Origin: Pseudomonas sp.
GTDB taxonomy: Bacteria; Pseudomonadota; Gammaproteobacteria; Pseudomonadales; Pseudomonadaceae
Assembly: GCF_030150285.1 (NCBI RefSeq)
Contig: NZ_JASLGE010000097.1
Span: 25,514 to 89,513, forward strand
Direction: 5' to 3'
DNA: 64,000 bases
The position numbers and the translations under genes are program-made. How positions within the stretch are numbered: position 1 is the stretch's first letter; each line of letters starts with the position of its first letter. Under the pieces are notes generated by a model. That model saw nothing but the letters and a program-made list of their open reading frames with translations, made no database searches and was not told the origin of the DNA. Positions 27,502 through 36,609 of the stretch are shown piece by piece.

Positions 27502-28201
27502 TGTGAAACTGCCCGAGGGGGTCACGGCGCACACTTTCAAAACCCCGTTGGCATTGGCTGATGGGCTGGCGGTTGACGTCGCGGCGTGGCTCCAGGCGGC
27601 TATCGACAAACAGGGTGTTGCGACGCTGGTGGTGTCGGGCGGTCGCAGCCCGGTGGCATTTTTTCAGCACCTGAGCCAGCAGCCTGTCGACTGGGGCAAC
27701 GTGGTCGTCAGCCTGGCCGATGAGCGCTGGGTGCCGGTGGAACATGCCGACAGCAATGCCGGCCTGCTGCATAAGCATCTGTTGCAAGGCCCGGCCGCGA
27801 AGGCCAAGTTTGTAGGGTTGTACAACGTGGCCTCTACGCTGGACGAGGCGGCCGAACAGGCCGACCGTCAAGTGGCTGAATTGCCACCTATTGATGTGCT
27901 GGTGTTGGGCATGGGCGACGACGGTCATACCGCTTCGCTGTTCCCCAACAGCCCGAACCTGGACAAAGCGTTGGACCTGGGCAATGAGCGCCGTTGCTGG
28001 CCGATGCTGGCCCCCAGCGTGCCTCACCAGCGCTTGAGCCTGAGCCGCAGCCTGCTGGCGAGCGCGACCCACACCGTGCTGTCGATTCAAGGGCCGGCCA
28101 AATTGAACATTCTGAACGAAGCGCTGGCCGGTGATGATGTTGCCGCCTTGCCGATTCGTGCCTTTCTGCAACCCACGTTAGAGATTTACTGGTGCCCATG
28201 A
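27488..28201 (+). CDS. pgl: 6-Phosphogluconolactonase
   Basis: Hydrolyses 6-phosphogluconolactone to 6-phosphogluconate. The 237-aa DevB-type protein contains VSGGRSPVAFFQHL (about 44-57), VSLADERWVP (about 75-84) and LGMGDDGHTASLFP (about 140-153), the family signatures. Its start lies inside the end of zwf, and its stop overlaps a possible eda start (ATGA at 28198), so the operon is tightly coupled. Confidence 0.95.
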
Positions 28202-28218
28202 GCCAAGGATCAGCTGCC

Positions 28219-28884
28219 ATGACCATAAAAACCGCGAACATTTCGATGGCCGAAAAAGTCGCCATAATTGATGAGCTGTGCGCCAAGGCGCGCATCCTGC
28301 CGGTGATTACCATCGCTCGCAGGCAGGATATCTTGCCGTTGGCTGATGCGCTGGCAGCGGGCGGCTTGACCGCACTGGAAGTCACCCTGCGCTCTGAGTT
28401 TGGTCTGGAAGCGATTCGCGTGTTGCGTGAGCAGCGCCCCGAGCTGGTGACCGGCGCGGGTACCATTCTGGATCGTCATATGCTGGCCGCGGCTGAAGAA
28501 GCCGGTTCGCAGTTTATTGTGACGCCTGGCATCACCCGCGACTTGCTTGAGGCTGGCGCGGCCAGCGATATCCCGCTATTGCCGGGCATCAGCAATGCTT
28601 CCGGGATCATGGAAGGCTATGGCCTGGGGTATCGCCGCTTCAAACTCTTCCCGGCCGAAGTGAGTGGCGGCGTGGCGGCCATCAAAGCCCTGGGCGGCCC
28701 GTTTGGTGAGGTGAAGTTCTGCCCGACCGGCGGTGTTGGTCCGGCGAATATTCGCAACTACATGGCGTTGAAAAACGTGATGTGCGTGGGCGGTAGCTGG
28801 ATGCTGGACAGTGAGTGGATCAAGAACGGCGACTGGGGCCGGATCCAGGAGTGCACCGCGCAAGCCCTGGCGCTGCTGGATTGA
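28219..28884 (+). CDS. eda: 2-Keto-3-deoxy-6-phosphogluconate aldolase
   Basis: Cleaves KDPG to pyruvate and glyceraldehyde-3-phosphate; class I aldolase. The family blocks are ARILPVITIAR, GGLTALEVTLRSEFGLEAI, GAGTILDR, the Schiff-base Lys in YRRFKLFPAEVSGGVAAIK, and FCPTGGVGPANIRNY. I favour ATG 28219 (221 aa) because AGGA at 28205 is 10 nt upstream. The ATG at 28198, overlapping the pgl stop, is the alternative and adds seven residues. A strong terminator follows at 28923-28951. Confidence 0.95.
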   Translation: MTIKTANISMAEKVAIIDELCAKARILPVITIARRQDILPLADALAAGGLTALEVTLRSEFGLEAIRVLREQRPELVTGAGTILDRHMLAAAEEAGSQFIVTPGITRDLLEAGAASDIPLLPGISNASGIMEGYGLGYRRFKLFPAEVSGGVAAIKALGGPFGEVKFCPTGGVGPANIRNYMALKNVMCVGGSWMLDSEWIKNGDWGRIQECTAQALALLD

Positions 28885-28922
28885 GTGTGATGTAACGATT
28901 TCGTTGGGTGTTCTACGTGTTT

Positions 28923-28951
28923 GGTGCGCTTGGTCGGCGCACCTTTTTTTT
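28923..28951 (+). terminator. Intrinsic terminator after eda
   Basis: GGTGCGC (28923-28929) pairs with GCGCACC (28937-28943) across a 7-nt loop and is followed by eight T. Confidence 0.92.
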
Positions 28952-28989
28952 GCCTGGTGTTTGAGTCCGCGCTCATACGCGCCGCGCCA

Positions 28990-29226
28990 TCAATGGCGAG
29001 GTTTGGGCTTGGCGTGTTTGGCGCGTAGCGGGTCGAGCAGGTCTGACAGGCCGTTGTGATCGATCTCTTGCATCAGTGCCAGCAACCCCCCTAATTCACC
29101 GTGAGGAAAGCCTTCACGGGCGAACCAGTTCAAATACTGGCCCGGCAGGTCAGCAATGATACGGCCCTTGTATTTGCCGAACGGCATTTCACGTGTCACC
29201 AGCAATTCGAGCTTTTCAGGGTTCAT
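28990..29226 (-). CDS. DUF3820 family protein
   Basis: A 78-aa protein of the DUF3820 group, which carries the label 'putative quorum-sensing-regulated virulence factor'; no biochemical role is established. The conserved core is MPFGKYKGRIIADLPGQYL followed by WFAREGFPHGELG, then a basic tail (RAKHAKPKPRH). It stands alone, convergent with eda, and its stop is 38 bp from the eda terminator's T-tract. Confidence 0.8.
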   Translation of the reverse strand: MNPEKLELLVTREMPFGKYKGRIIADLPGQYLNWFAREGFPHGELGGLLALMQEIDHNGLSDLLDPLRAKHAKPKPRH

Positions 29227-29435
29227 GCAGTGACCTTTAAGTGCATTTAGCGATGGGTTGGAAAATACAGGTATTCTGCATGCAGGCCAATTGACAGATC
29301 ATGCAAATAAACCGACTCCGAAGTTCAAATAAAAACACAAGTTATTGATAGTTAAGGTTTTTTAATGATTCAACAACCTGGCACAGGGCATGCAACCTCT
29401 ATTGCACGATCCTCAACCCTGTAAGGAATTGAACA

Positions 29436-29903
29436 ATGACTGACCTTAATAAAGAAGCCATTAGCGTCCTGAACGATCTGATCGAAACCAGTAAAGATGG
29501 TCAGGAAGGGTTTAAAACCTGCGCTGAAGACATCAAGCACCCTGAGCTCAAAGCCTACTTCTCCACCCGTTCGGCAGATTGTGCCAAGGCCGCAGCCGAG
29601 TTGCAGGTCAAGGTCCGCGAACTGGGTGGCGATCCGGAGACCAGCACCAGTGTGGCGGGTGACTTGCACCGCCGTTGGTTGGATGTGAAATCCGTGTTCA
29701 CCGGCAAAGACGAAGAAGCGGTGCTCAATGAAGCCGAGCGCGGTGAGGATCACGCCATCAAGGCTTACAAAGAAGCACTGGAAAAAATCAGCAAACACAA
29801 CCTGCTGGCCATTCGCGAACTGGTTGAGCGTCAGTACTTGGGCGTGCAACAGAATCACGACAAGGTTAAGGCGCTACGCAATCAGGCTCGTGCGCGGGCT
29901 TGA
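29436..29903 (+). CDS. DUF2383 (PA2169-type) four-helix-bundle protein
   Basis: 155-aa ferritin-like four-helix-bundle protein of the PA2169 family, common and stress-associated in pseudomonads but without known activity. Helical blocks include AISVLNDLIETSKDGQEGF, FSTRSADCAKAAAELQ, DEEAVLNEAERGEDHAIKAY and LLAIRELVERQYLGVQQNHD. The ATG at 29436 follows GTAAGGA at about 29421-29427, 8 nt upstream. A long GC-rich hairpin follows (29933-30000). It is monocistronic. Confidence 0.85.
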   Translation: MTDLNKEAISVLNDLIETSKDGQEGFKTCAEDIKHPELKAYFSTRSADCAKAAAELQVKVRELGGDPETSTSVAGDLHRRWLDVKSVFTGKDEEAVLNEAERGEDHAIKAYKEALEKISKHNLLAIRELVERQYLGVQQNHDKVKALRNQARARA

Positions 29904-29932
29904 GGGCAAACTGAGAGCCGCTAGCCCTGTAT

Positions 29933-30000
29933 AAAGGCGGGCGTGTTGCGATACAACCCACCGCGCATCGATGGGGTGAATCGCGAACACGCCCGCTTTT
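29933..30000 (+). terminator. Terminator-like long hairpin after the DUF2383 gene
   Basis: AAAGGCGGGCGTGTTGCG (29933-29950) pairs with CGCGAACACGCCCGCTTTT (29982-30000) with a single mismatch, around a 31-nt loop. It lies between two convergent genes and has A/T tracts on both sides, so it can serve both strands. Confidence 0.8.
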
Positions 30001-30016
30001 GTGTGGGCGGTGATAG

Positions 30017-30487
30017 TTAGCCGATGCTGATGGCCGGCAAGGTGGGCAGGGTTACGGTCTGCTGTTTGCGCGGTGCCAGGATTTCAGCTTCGCCATCGAC
30101 GACCAGTTCATCGCGCTGGTTGAACACGCGGGTGGCAATACGCACGCGAAACTTCGGTAATTTCTCCAGGATTTCCAGACGCACGGTCAGTGTGTCACCG
30201 ATTTTTACCGGTTTTTGAAAGCTCATTTGCTGACCGATGTAGATGGTGCCCGGCCCAGGTAGCTCGCAGGCAACCGCGGCGCTGATCAAAGCACCGCTGA
30301 ACATGCCGTGAGCGATGCGCTCCTTGAACATGGTGGCGGCGGCAAACTCAGGGTCCAGGTGGACCGGGTTGTGGTCACCGGACATGGCCGCAAATAGCTG
30401 AATATCACGCTCTTCAACGGTCTTGCTGTAGTGGGCAGTCTGACCGACTTCGAGGGCTTCATATGGGGTGTTGGTAACCTGAGTCAT
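30017..30487 (-). CDS. phaJ4: (R)-specific enoyl-CoA hydratase, MaoC/PhaJ type
   Basis: 156-aa hot-dog-fold hydratase that adds water to trans-2-enoyl-CoA to give (R)-3-hydroxyacyl-CoA, linking fatty-acid oxidation to polyhydroxyalkanoate synthesis. The catalytic Asp/His motif is FAAMSGDHNPVHLDPEFA (about 32-49), followed by IAHGMFSGALISA. In P. aeruginosa the order fadD1, fadD2, hydrolase, phaJ4 is the same, which supports the symbol; the exact paralogue number is inferred from that context. Confidence 0.8.
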   Translation of the reverse strand: MTQVTNTPYEALEVGQTAHYSKTVEERDIQLFAAMSGDHNPVHLDPEFAAATMFKERIAHGMFSGALISAAVACELPGPGTIYIGQQMSFQKPVKIGDTLTVRLEILEKLPKFRVRIATRVFNQRDELVVDGEAEILAPRKQQTVTLPTLPAISIG

Positions 30488-30562
30488 CTAGCGCATGTCC
30501 TGTGACGAATGTTTGATTTCAATATTCTGATTTTAAAGGGTTTTTCTGTAACAAAGACCGAC

Positions 30563-31507
30563 TTATTCCGTCCGTGGCGGGCGCGTTCGGCTGAGTGACT
30601 GGTTCAGCCAATGAATGACGTCTGCGGTGACAGCGTCGCGGTTGGTTTCGTTGAACAGCTCATGTCGCGCTTGTGCGTACACGTTGAGTTGCAGGTGTCG
30701 GTTACCCGCTTCTCGCAATGCCTTGGCCAAGTCTTCAAGGCGCTTGCCTTGGCTGACGGGGTCACAACTGCCACCGATCACCAGGATGGGCAGGGCGCAA
30801 TCAATCTGATTGAGATTGGACGCTTTACTGATTTGCTGCAAGCCGCCAAGCAAGTCGACCCACAGTTGGTTGGTACACCGAAACCCGCACAGGGGATCGT
30901 TGGCATAAGCATCTACCTCGGCCGGATCACGGCTGAGCCAGTCGTAGCGCGTGCGATTGGGTTTGAATGCTTTGTTGAACGCGCCAAAGGAAAGCCACTC
31001 GATGAGCGGGCTACGGCCTTTGGGCCCCTGACGCCAACGTTCGAGGCGGGCGATCAGGCTGGCACTGCGGTAGAGCGCGACAGGCTGGAAGTTGGAGCCA
31101 CTCAGGATCGCACCGTGCAGGCTGGCACTGTGATGCATGACATACGCTTGAGCGATGTAACTGCCCATGCTGTGACCCAGCAGTACAATCGGTAGCCCCG
31201 GGTGCGCCTGTTTGACGTGTTGATGCAGGCTGGCCACATCGCAGACGACTGAATGCCATCCGTCCTTATCGGCAAAGTGCCCCAGTGTGCCGCGCTCGGC
31301 CGTTTTGCCATGCCCGCGTTGGTCATGGGCGTAGAGCCCATAACCGGCTTGGCACAGTGCGTGGCCCAGGCGCGCATATCGGCCAGCGTGTTCGGCCATG
31401 CCATGCACCAGCAGCACAATGCCCTTGGGCGGGATCGCGGGCAGCCACTGATGCACGAAAAGACCGCTACGGTCATTTGCGTCCAGCCAATAAGTCGTGG
31501 AAGTCAT
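30563..31507 (-). CDS. Alpha/beta hydrolase (monoacylglycerol lipase/lysophospholipase-like)
   Basis: 314-aa serine hydrolase of the Hydrolase_4 family. The oxyanion region is VLLVHGMAEHAGRY, the nucleophile elbow GHSMGS, the acid lies in VIGGSCDPVSQG and the catalytic His in ARHELFNETNRD. The start at 31507 (MTSTTYWLD) has AAGGAAA 5 nt upstream; the frame is open further up to 31594 without such a site. It is divergent from fadD2, the position held by the same type of gene in P. aeruginosa, so it probably releases fatty acids for FadD. Confidence 0.8.
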   Translation of the reverse strand: MTSTTYWLDANDRSGLFVHQWLPAIPPKGIVLLVHGMAEHAGRYARLGHALCQAGYGLYAHDQRGHGKTAERGTLGHFADKDGWHSVVCDVASLHQHVKQAHPGLPIVLLGHSMGSYIAQAYVMHHSASLHGAILSGSNFQPVALYRSASLIARLERWRQGPKGRSPLIEWLSFGAFNKAFKPNRTRYDWLSRDPAEVDAYANDPLCGFRCTNQLWVDLLGGLQQISKASNLNQIDCALPILVIGGSCDPVSQGKRLEDLAKALREAGNRHLQLNVYAQARHELFNETNRDAVTADVIHWLNQSLSRTRPPRTE

Positions 31508-31708
31508 GACGTTTCCTTGTACCCGGTGGTAGCAGTGTATAGCGCTTTGGCGCAGAGACCCTGTTACGCAGCGCGACGGAGTAATAGGATTCAAGATGTT
31601 AATGGCGAAGTTCGCCGTATTTGCCTACTACTTCATTACTGTTAACGTCGGATCACGCTGCGTTTCATGGGCTTTCAAGTGCGGCCAGGCACATTCAGGT
31701 GAGAGGAT

Positions 31709-31716
31709 AAAAATAA
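31709..31716 (+). promoter_or_regulatory. Candidate Crc/Hfq (CA) motif at the fadD2 start
   Basis: AAAAATAA fits AAnAAnAA and its last base is the A of the fadD2 ATG (31716), just behind the GAGAGGA ribosome-binding site. Confidence 0.4.
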
Positions 31717-33404
31717 TGAACCCCGATTTCTGGAATGACAAACGTCCCGCCGGTGTACCGCTGGATATCGATATGACGACTTTCAAGTCGGTGGTCGATG
31801 TCTTTGAACGCTCCTGCAAGAAGTTCGCGGACCGACCGGCCTTCAGCAACCTGGGTGTGACCCTGACGTATGCGCAGCTTGAGCGTCACAGCGCGGCGTT
31901 TGCGGGCTACCTGCAACAGCACACCGACCTCAAGCCCGGCGACCGCATCGCCGTGCAGATGCCCAATGTGCTGCAATACCCGATTGCCGTGTTTGGTGCC
32001 CTGCGTGCGGGCTTGGTGGTGGTCAATACCAACCCGCTGTACACCTCACGCGAAATGCGCCATCAGTTTAAAAGTGCCGGTATTCGCGGGCTGGTGTACC
32101 TGAACATGTTTGGCAAACGGGTGCAGGAGGTGCTGGAAGACACCGATATCGACTACCTGATTGAAGCCAAAATGGGTGATCTGATGCCTGCCGTCAAAGG
32201 CTGGGTCACCAATCTGGTGGTCGACAAGGTGAAAAAGCTGGTGCCTGCTTATCGGGTACCCCAGGCCATCGCGTTCAAAGATGTTCTGCGCCGCGGGGCT
32301 GGCCATACCCTCCGGCCGCTGGCCGTTACCCTCAATGATATTGCCGTATTGCAGTACACCGGCGGCACCACCGGCTTGCCGAAGGGCGCGATGCTGACTC
32401 ACGCTAATCTGGTGGCCAATATGCAGCAGGTGCGGGCTTGCCTGTCGCAGCACGATGCTCAGGGGCTGCCCTACCTCAAGGACGGCAGCGAGATAATGGT
32501 GGCCCCGCTGCCGCTGTACCATATCTACGCATTCACGGCGAACTGCATGTGCATGATGGTGATGGGCAATCACAACGTGCTGATCACCAACCCGCGAGAC
32601 ATCAAAGGCTTTATCAAGGAACTGGGGGAGTGGCGGTTTACGGCGTTGTTGGGGTTGAACACCCTGTTTGTGGCGCTGATGGATCATCCGGACTTCAAAA
32701 ACCTGGATTTTTCCGGCCTTAAGGTCACCAACTCCGGCGGTACGGCGCTGGTCAAGGCCACCGCCGAGCGGTGGGAGAAAATCACCGGCTGTCGGATTGT
32801 CGAGGGTTACGGCCTGACGGAAACCTCCCCGGTGGCCAGCGCCAACCCGTGTGGCCCCTTGGCTCGGTTGGGCACTGTGGGCATGCCCGTGCCGGGCACC
32901 GCCATGAAAGTGATCAACGATGCAGGCGACGATCTTGGCCTGGGTGAGCGTGGCGAACTCTGCGTCAAAGGCCCGCAAGTCATGAAAGGTTACTGGCAGA
33001 ACCCGGGTGCCACCGCTGAAGTGCTGGACACCGAGGGCTGGTTCAGGACCGGTGATATTGCGGTCATTGACCCGGATGGTTTTGTCCGCATTGTCGACCG
33101 CAAAAAAGACCTCATTATCGTCTCGGGCTTCAATGTGTACCCCAATGAGATCGAAGACATCGTGATGGCGCACCCCAAAGTGGCGAACTGCGCGGTTATT
33201 GGTGTGCCGGACGAGCGTACTGGCGAAGCGGTCAAGCTGTTTGTCGTGGCGCGCGAAGGCGGGGTAACGGTTGAGGAACTCAAGGCGTACTGCAAGGACA
33301 ACTTCACGGGTTACAAGGTGCCCAAACTGATCGTGCTGCGTGACTCACTGCCCATGACGCCGGTGGGTAAAATCCTGCGGCGCGAGCTGCGCGATAACCC
33401 CTGA
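31716..33404 (+). CDS. fadD2: Long-chain fatty-acid-CoA ligase (FadD2 type)
   Basis: ATP-dependent activation of fatty acids to acyl-CoA at the inner membrane. The 562-aa protein (ATG 31716, GAGAGGA upstream) belongs to the ANL superfamily: P-loop YTGGTTGLPKGAMLTH (about 211-226), GYGLTETSPV, and the motif GWFRTGDIAVIDPDGFVRIVDRKKD, with the acyl-adenylate Lys in PVGKILRREL near the C-terminus. It is followed by a terminator and then a close paralogue. Together with phaJ4 and the lipase-like gene it forms a fatty-acid module. Confidence 0.92.
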   Translation: MNPDFWNDKRPAGVPLDIDMTTFKSVVDVFERSCKKFADRPAFSNLGVTLTYAQLERHSAAFAGYLQQHTDLKPGDRIAVQMPNVLQYPIAVFGALRAGLVVVNTNPLYTSREMRHQFKSAGIRGLVYLNMFGKRVQEVLEDTDIDYLIEAKMGDLMPAVKGWVTNLVVDKVKKLVPAYRVPQAIAFKDVLRRGAGHTLRPLAVTLNDIAVLQYTGGTTGLPKGAMLTHANLVANMQQVRACLSQHDAQGLPYLKDGSEIMVAPLPLYHIYAFTANCMCMMVMGNHNVLITNPRDIKGFIKELGEWRFTALLGLNTLFVALMDHPDFKNLDFSGLKVTNSGGTALVKATAERWEKITGCRIVEGYGLTETSPVASANPCGPLARLGTVGMPVPGTAMKVINDAGDDLGLGERGELCVKGPQVMKGYWQNPGATAEVLDTEGWFRTGDIAVIDPDGFVRIVDRKKDLIIVSGFNVYPNEIEDIVMAHPKVANCAVIGVPDERTGEAVKLFVVAREGGVTVEELKAYCKDNFTGYKVPKLIVLRDSLPMTPVGKILRRELRDNP

Positions 33405-33448
33405 CAGGCTCATTCGTGGCGGCCTTTAAAGCTGCCGGAAAACGCATT

Positions 33449-33479
33449 AAAAACGCCCGCGTAAGCCGCGGGCGTTTTT
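33449..33479 (+). terminator. Intrinsic terminator between fadD2 and fadD1
   Basis: AAAAACGCCCGCG (33449-33461) pairs perfectly with CGCGGGCGTTTTT (33467-33479). The rest of the 383-bp gap up to 33787 is AT-rich promoter-like DNA with an AATAATAA motif at 33732-33739 and no gene. Confidence 0.93.
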
Positions 33480-33787
33480 ATTCGTCTATATACACTTAAG
33501 CGGTTTTGTTCCTGAAGCAGGTCTTTAAGGCCTCAAATGGCTGTTCTAGAGGGCTTTTGACGATAATAGAGTATTTGTACTAATGGTGACTTAGGATTGT
33601 CCTACAGTCAGGTTGGTTACTCTAAAGCCCATTGTTGGCTCTAGGCGACCTTTGGCAAAGCTGCTACTCTCGGCGCGCTTTGTGACGTCTCGGCACGTGA
33701 AAGCCAGAGTTATTCATTACAAAATCAAACAAATAATAACCGCATCAAATGCGGTGAAGAATTCGCGACGCTGAGGAGTGGGCTTCC

Positions 33788-35479
33788 ATGATTGAAGGCT
33801 TTTGGAAGGATAAGTACCCAGCTGGGATTGCTGCTGAAATCAATCCGGATGAGTACCCAAATATTCAGGCCGTACTGCGTCAATCTTGCCAGCGTTTCGC
33901 CGACAAACCGGCGTTCAGTAACCTCGGCAAAACGCTCACTTACGGTGAGCTTTACGAACTGTCAGGTGCTTTTGCCGCTTATTTGCAGCAGCACACCGAC
34001 CTGCAACCTGGCGATCGCATCGCCGTACAGTTGCCCAACCTGCTGCAATACCCGATCGCTGTGTTCGGAGCCATCCGCGCCGGCTTGATCGTGGTCAACA
34101 CCAACCCGCTGTACACCGCGCGGGAAATGGAACACCAATTCAAGGACTCGGGTGCCAAGGCATTGGTTTGCCTGGCGAACATGGCGCACCTGGCCGAAAA
34201 GGTCGTGCCCGTGACCTCAGTCAAGCATGTGATCGTCACCGAAGTGGCCGACATGCTGTCGCCCTTCAAGCGTGTACTGATCAACAGCGTCATCAAATAC
34301 GTGAAAAAAATGGTACCGGCCTACCATTTGCCTCAAGCCGTCAAATTCAACGATGCATTGAGCAAAGGCCGCGGTCAGTCGGTCAAGGAAGCCAACCCGC
34401 TGAGCAATGATGTGGCTGTGCTGCAATACACCGGTGGCACCACCGGCGTGGCCAAGGGCGCGATGCTGACGCATCGCAACCTGATCGCCAACATGTTGCA
34501 GTGCAAGGCGCTGATGGGTTCCAACCTGAATGAAGGCTGTGAAATCCTGATTACACCGTTGCCGCTGTATCACATCTACGCCTTCACGTTTCACTGCATG
34601 GCCATGATGTTGATTGGCAATCACAACGTGCTGATCAGCAACCCGCGTGATCTTCCGGCGATGGTCAAGGAACTGTCGAAGTGGAAGTTCAGCGGCTTCG
34701 TTGGCCTTAACACCTTGTTTGTGGCCCTGTGCAACAACGAGGCGTTTCGCAAGCTGGACTTCTCGGCGTTGAAAGTGACGCTGTCAGGCGGGATGGCTTT
34801 GCAACTGTCGGTAGGGGAGCGCTGGAAGACTGTGACCGCCTGCCCGATTTGTGAAGGCTATGGCATGACCGAAACCAGCCCGGTGGTCTCGGTCAACCCG
34901 AGGGAGAGCATTCAGGCCGGCACCATCGGTATTCCCTTGCCTTCGACCTTGTGCAAAGTCATCAACGATACGGGCGAAGAACTGCCGCTGGGTGAAATCG
35001 GCGAGTTGTGCATCAAGGGCCCGCAAGTCATGAAAGGCTACTGGGAGCGCCCGGATGCTACCGATGAAATCCTGGACAGCGATGGCTGGTTGAAGTCAGG
35101 TGATATCGCGGTGATTCAGCCCGATGGCTATATGCGCATTGTTGACCGTAAAAAAGACATGATTCTGGTGTCAGGTTTCAATGTGTACCCGAACGAGTTG
35201 GAAGACGTCATGGCGTCACTGCCTGGCGTGCTGCAATCGGCGGCCATCGGTATTCCGGATGAGAAAGCCGGGGAGTTGATCAAAGTCTTTATTGTGGTCA
35301 AACCCGGCATGACCCTCACCAAAGAACAGGTCATGGCGCATATGCGCGCGAACCTGACGGCGTATAAGTCGCCCAAACTTGTCGAGTTCCGCGACAGCTT
35401 GCCGACCACCAATGTGGGCAAAATCCTGCGCCGTGAACTGCGCGATGAAGAGCTGAAAAAGCTGGGCCTTAAAAAGTAA
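33788..35479 (+). CDS. fadD1: Long-chain fatty-acid-CoA ligase (FadD1 type)
   Basis: Second acyl-CoA ligase, 563 aa, closely similar to its upstream neighbour and clearly a tandem duplicate. Motifs: YTGGTTGVAKGAMLTH, GYGMTETSPVVSVN, DGWLKSGDIAVIQPDGYMRI, and NVGKILRREL near the end. The ATG follows GAGGAG with about 9 nt spacing. It has its own long upstream region and terminator, so the two ligases are probably regulated separately, as in P. aeruginosa where they differ in chain-length preference. Confidence 0.93.
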   Translation: MIEGFWKDKYPAGIAAEINPDEYPNIQAVLRQSCQRFADKPAFSNLGKTLTYGELYELSGAFAAYLQQHTDLQPGDRIAVQLPNLLQYPIAVFGAIRAGLIVVNTNPLYTAREMEHQFKDSGAKALVCLANMAHLAEKVVPVTSVKHVIVTEVADMLSPFKRVLINSVIKYVKKMVPAYHLPQAVKFNDALSKGRGQSVKEANPLSNDVAVLQYTGGTTGVAKGAMLTHRNLIANMLQCKALMGSNLNEGCEILITPLPLYHIYAFTFHCMAMMLIGNHNVLISNPRDLPAMVKELSKWKFSGFVGLNTLFVALCNNEAFRKLDFSALKVTLSGGMALQLSVGERWKTVTACPICEGYGMTETSPVVSVNPRESIQAGTIGIPLPSTLCKVINDTGEELPLGEIGELCIKGPQVMKGYWERPDATDEILDSDGWLKSGDIAVIQPDGYMRIVDRKKDMILVSGFNVYPNELEDVMASLPGVLQSAAIGIPDEKAGELIKVFIVVKPGMTLTKEQVMAHMRANLTAYKSPKLVEFRDSLPTTNVGKILRRELRDEELKKLGLKK

Positions 35480-35498
35480 GTTGCCCCGTGTACAAAAT

Positions 35499-35527
35499 AT
35501 ACCCCTCGTTCGAGGGGTATTTTTTTA
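35499..35527 (+). terminator. Intrinsic terminator after fadD1
   Basis: ATACCCCTCG-TT-CGAGGGGTAT: a perfect 10-bp stem with 2-nt spacer followed by seven T. Confidence 0.93.
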
Positions 35528-35565
35528 ACCTGTAAATGCCTTCAAACGCATGCCGCCGGCTGTTT

Positions 35566-36480
35566 TCAATGTGCCGCCAACCCGCGTTGAATCTGTTCCA
35601 GGGTGGCTGTCGCGCCCCCGCATACCACCATGAGTACTGTGGGGTATCGACTCAGAGCCGTCGGCTTGTACGCCAGGGAAAGTGCCGCACCGCAAGCCGG
35701 TTCCACAAGCACACGGTGATCGACCAAAAAGCGTTCACAGGCGTTGAGAGCGTCCCGGTCCGTGACGATCACGCTTTCGATAGTGTGCACCGCCAGGTAG
35801 GCGATGGCCTGGTCGCACACCCGTTTGGCTCCCAGCGAAGTTGCGATTGAGCTAATGCGCTCGATTTCAACTGAATGGCCTGCATCGACTGAGGCTCGAA
35901 ACGACGCCGCACCTTCGGTTTCAACGGCGATCACTGGCACGTCCTGCCAGCCGTTGCGGTGCAGCCCTTCAATGACGCCGCACAGCAGCCCGCCGCCTCC
36001 GACCGAGAGCACCACGGCATCGGGCTTGTGGCCGGACTGTGCCACTTCATCGATCAGGGTGGCATGCCCGCTCCACAGCAGGGGATCGTCGAAGGGGTGG
36101 ATAAACGCATCGCTGGCCGTTGTGAGCGTCAAGGCCAATTGATTGGCCTCCTGCCAGGAACTGCCATGAACGATGACTTCTGCGCCTTCGAGCGCGAGTA
36201 ACTCTCTGGCGCGCTCAGTGGTGGTTTCGGGCACTACCACTGTCACCGCTACGCCCAGTTGACGACCTGCGTAAGCAACGGCCAGCCCGGCATTCCCGCC
36301 CGAGGACGAGACGAAGCGCGTAGCGCCGCGCTGGTGGTGCACTTCACACGCATGGCCCACGCCGCGCAGTTTGAAGGAGCCGCAGGGCTGCACGGCATCG
36401 AGCTTGAGCCAGATAGAGCGTTGCGCGATGGCGCTCAGAGGGCGAGATTCAATCAGGGGTGTTTGGATATGCAGCGGCAT
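35566..36480 (-). CDS. PLP-dependent L-serine/threonine dehydratase
   Basis: 304-aa fold-type II PLP enzyme resembling eukaryotic-type serine dehydratase, converting serine (or threonine) to pyruvate (or 2-oxobutyrate) and ammonia. The PLP Lys lies in CGSFKLRG (about residue 38), SSSGGNAGLAVAYAG binds substrate, the phosphate loop is SVGGGGLLCG (about 171-180) and PLP ring contact is expected in VVCGGATA. I take ATG 36480 (MPLHIQTPLIE); the frame continues to 36561. The YheO-type regulator lies upstream on the same strand, 129 bp away, and probably controls it. Confidence 0.82.
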   Translation of the reverse strand: MPLHIQTPLIESRPLSAIAQRSIWLKLDAVQPCGSFKLRGVGHACEVHHQRGATRFVSSSGGNAGLAVAYAGRQLGVAVTVVVPETTTERARELLALEGAEVIVHGSSWQEANQLALTLTTASDAFIHPFDDPLLWSGHATLIDEVAQSGHKPDAVVLSVGGGGLLCGVIEGLHRNGWQDVPVIAVETEGAASFRASVDAGHSVEIERISSIATSLGAKRVCDQAIAYLAVHTIESVIVTDRDALNACERFLVDHRVLVEPACGAALSLAYKPTALSRYPTVLMVVCGGATATLEQIQRGLAAH

Positions 36481-36609
36481 GATGACATCAGTCCTCTGGT
36501 GTGAATGGCAGGCTTGGGCCTTGTCAGGGGTGAGTGCTTGAACTTGGACGGTTCGGGACAATGGAAACGGTAACGGGGTGAGGCATGCTTGATCAGAACG
36601 TTCATGCCA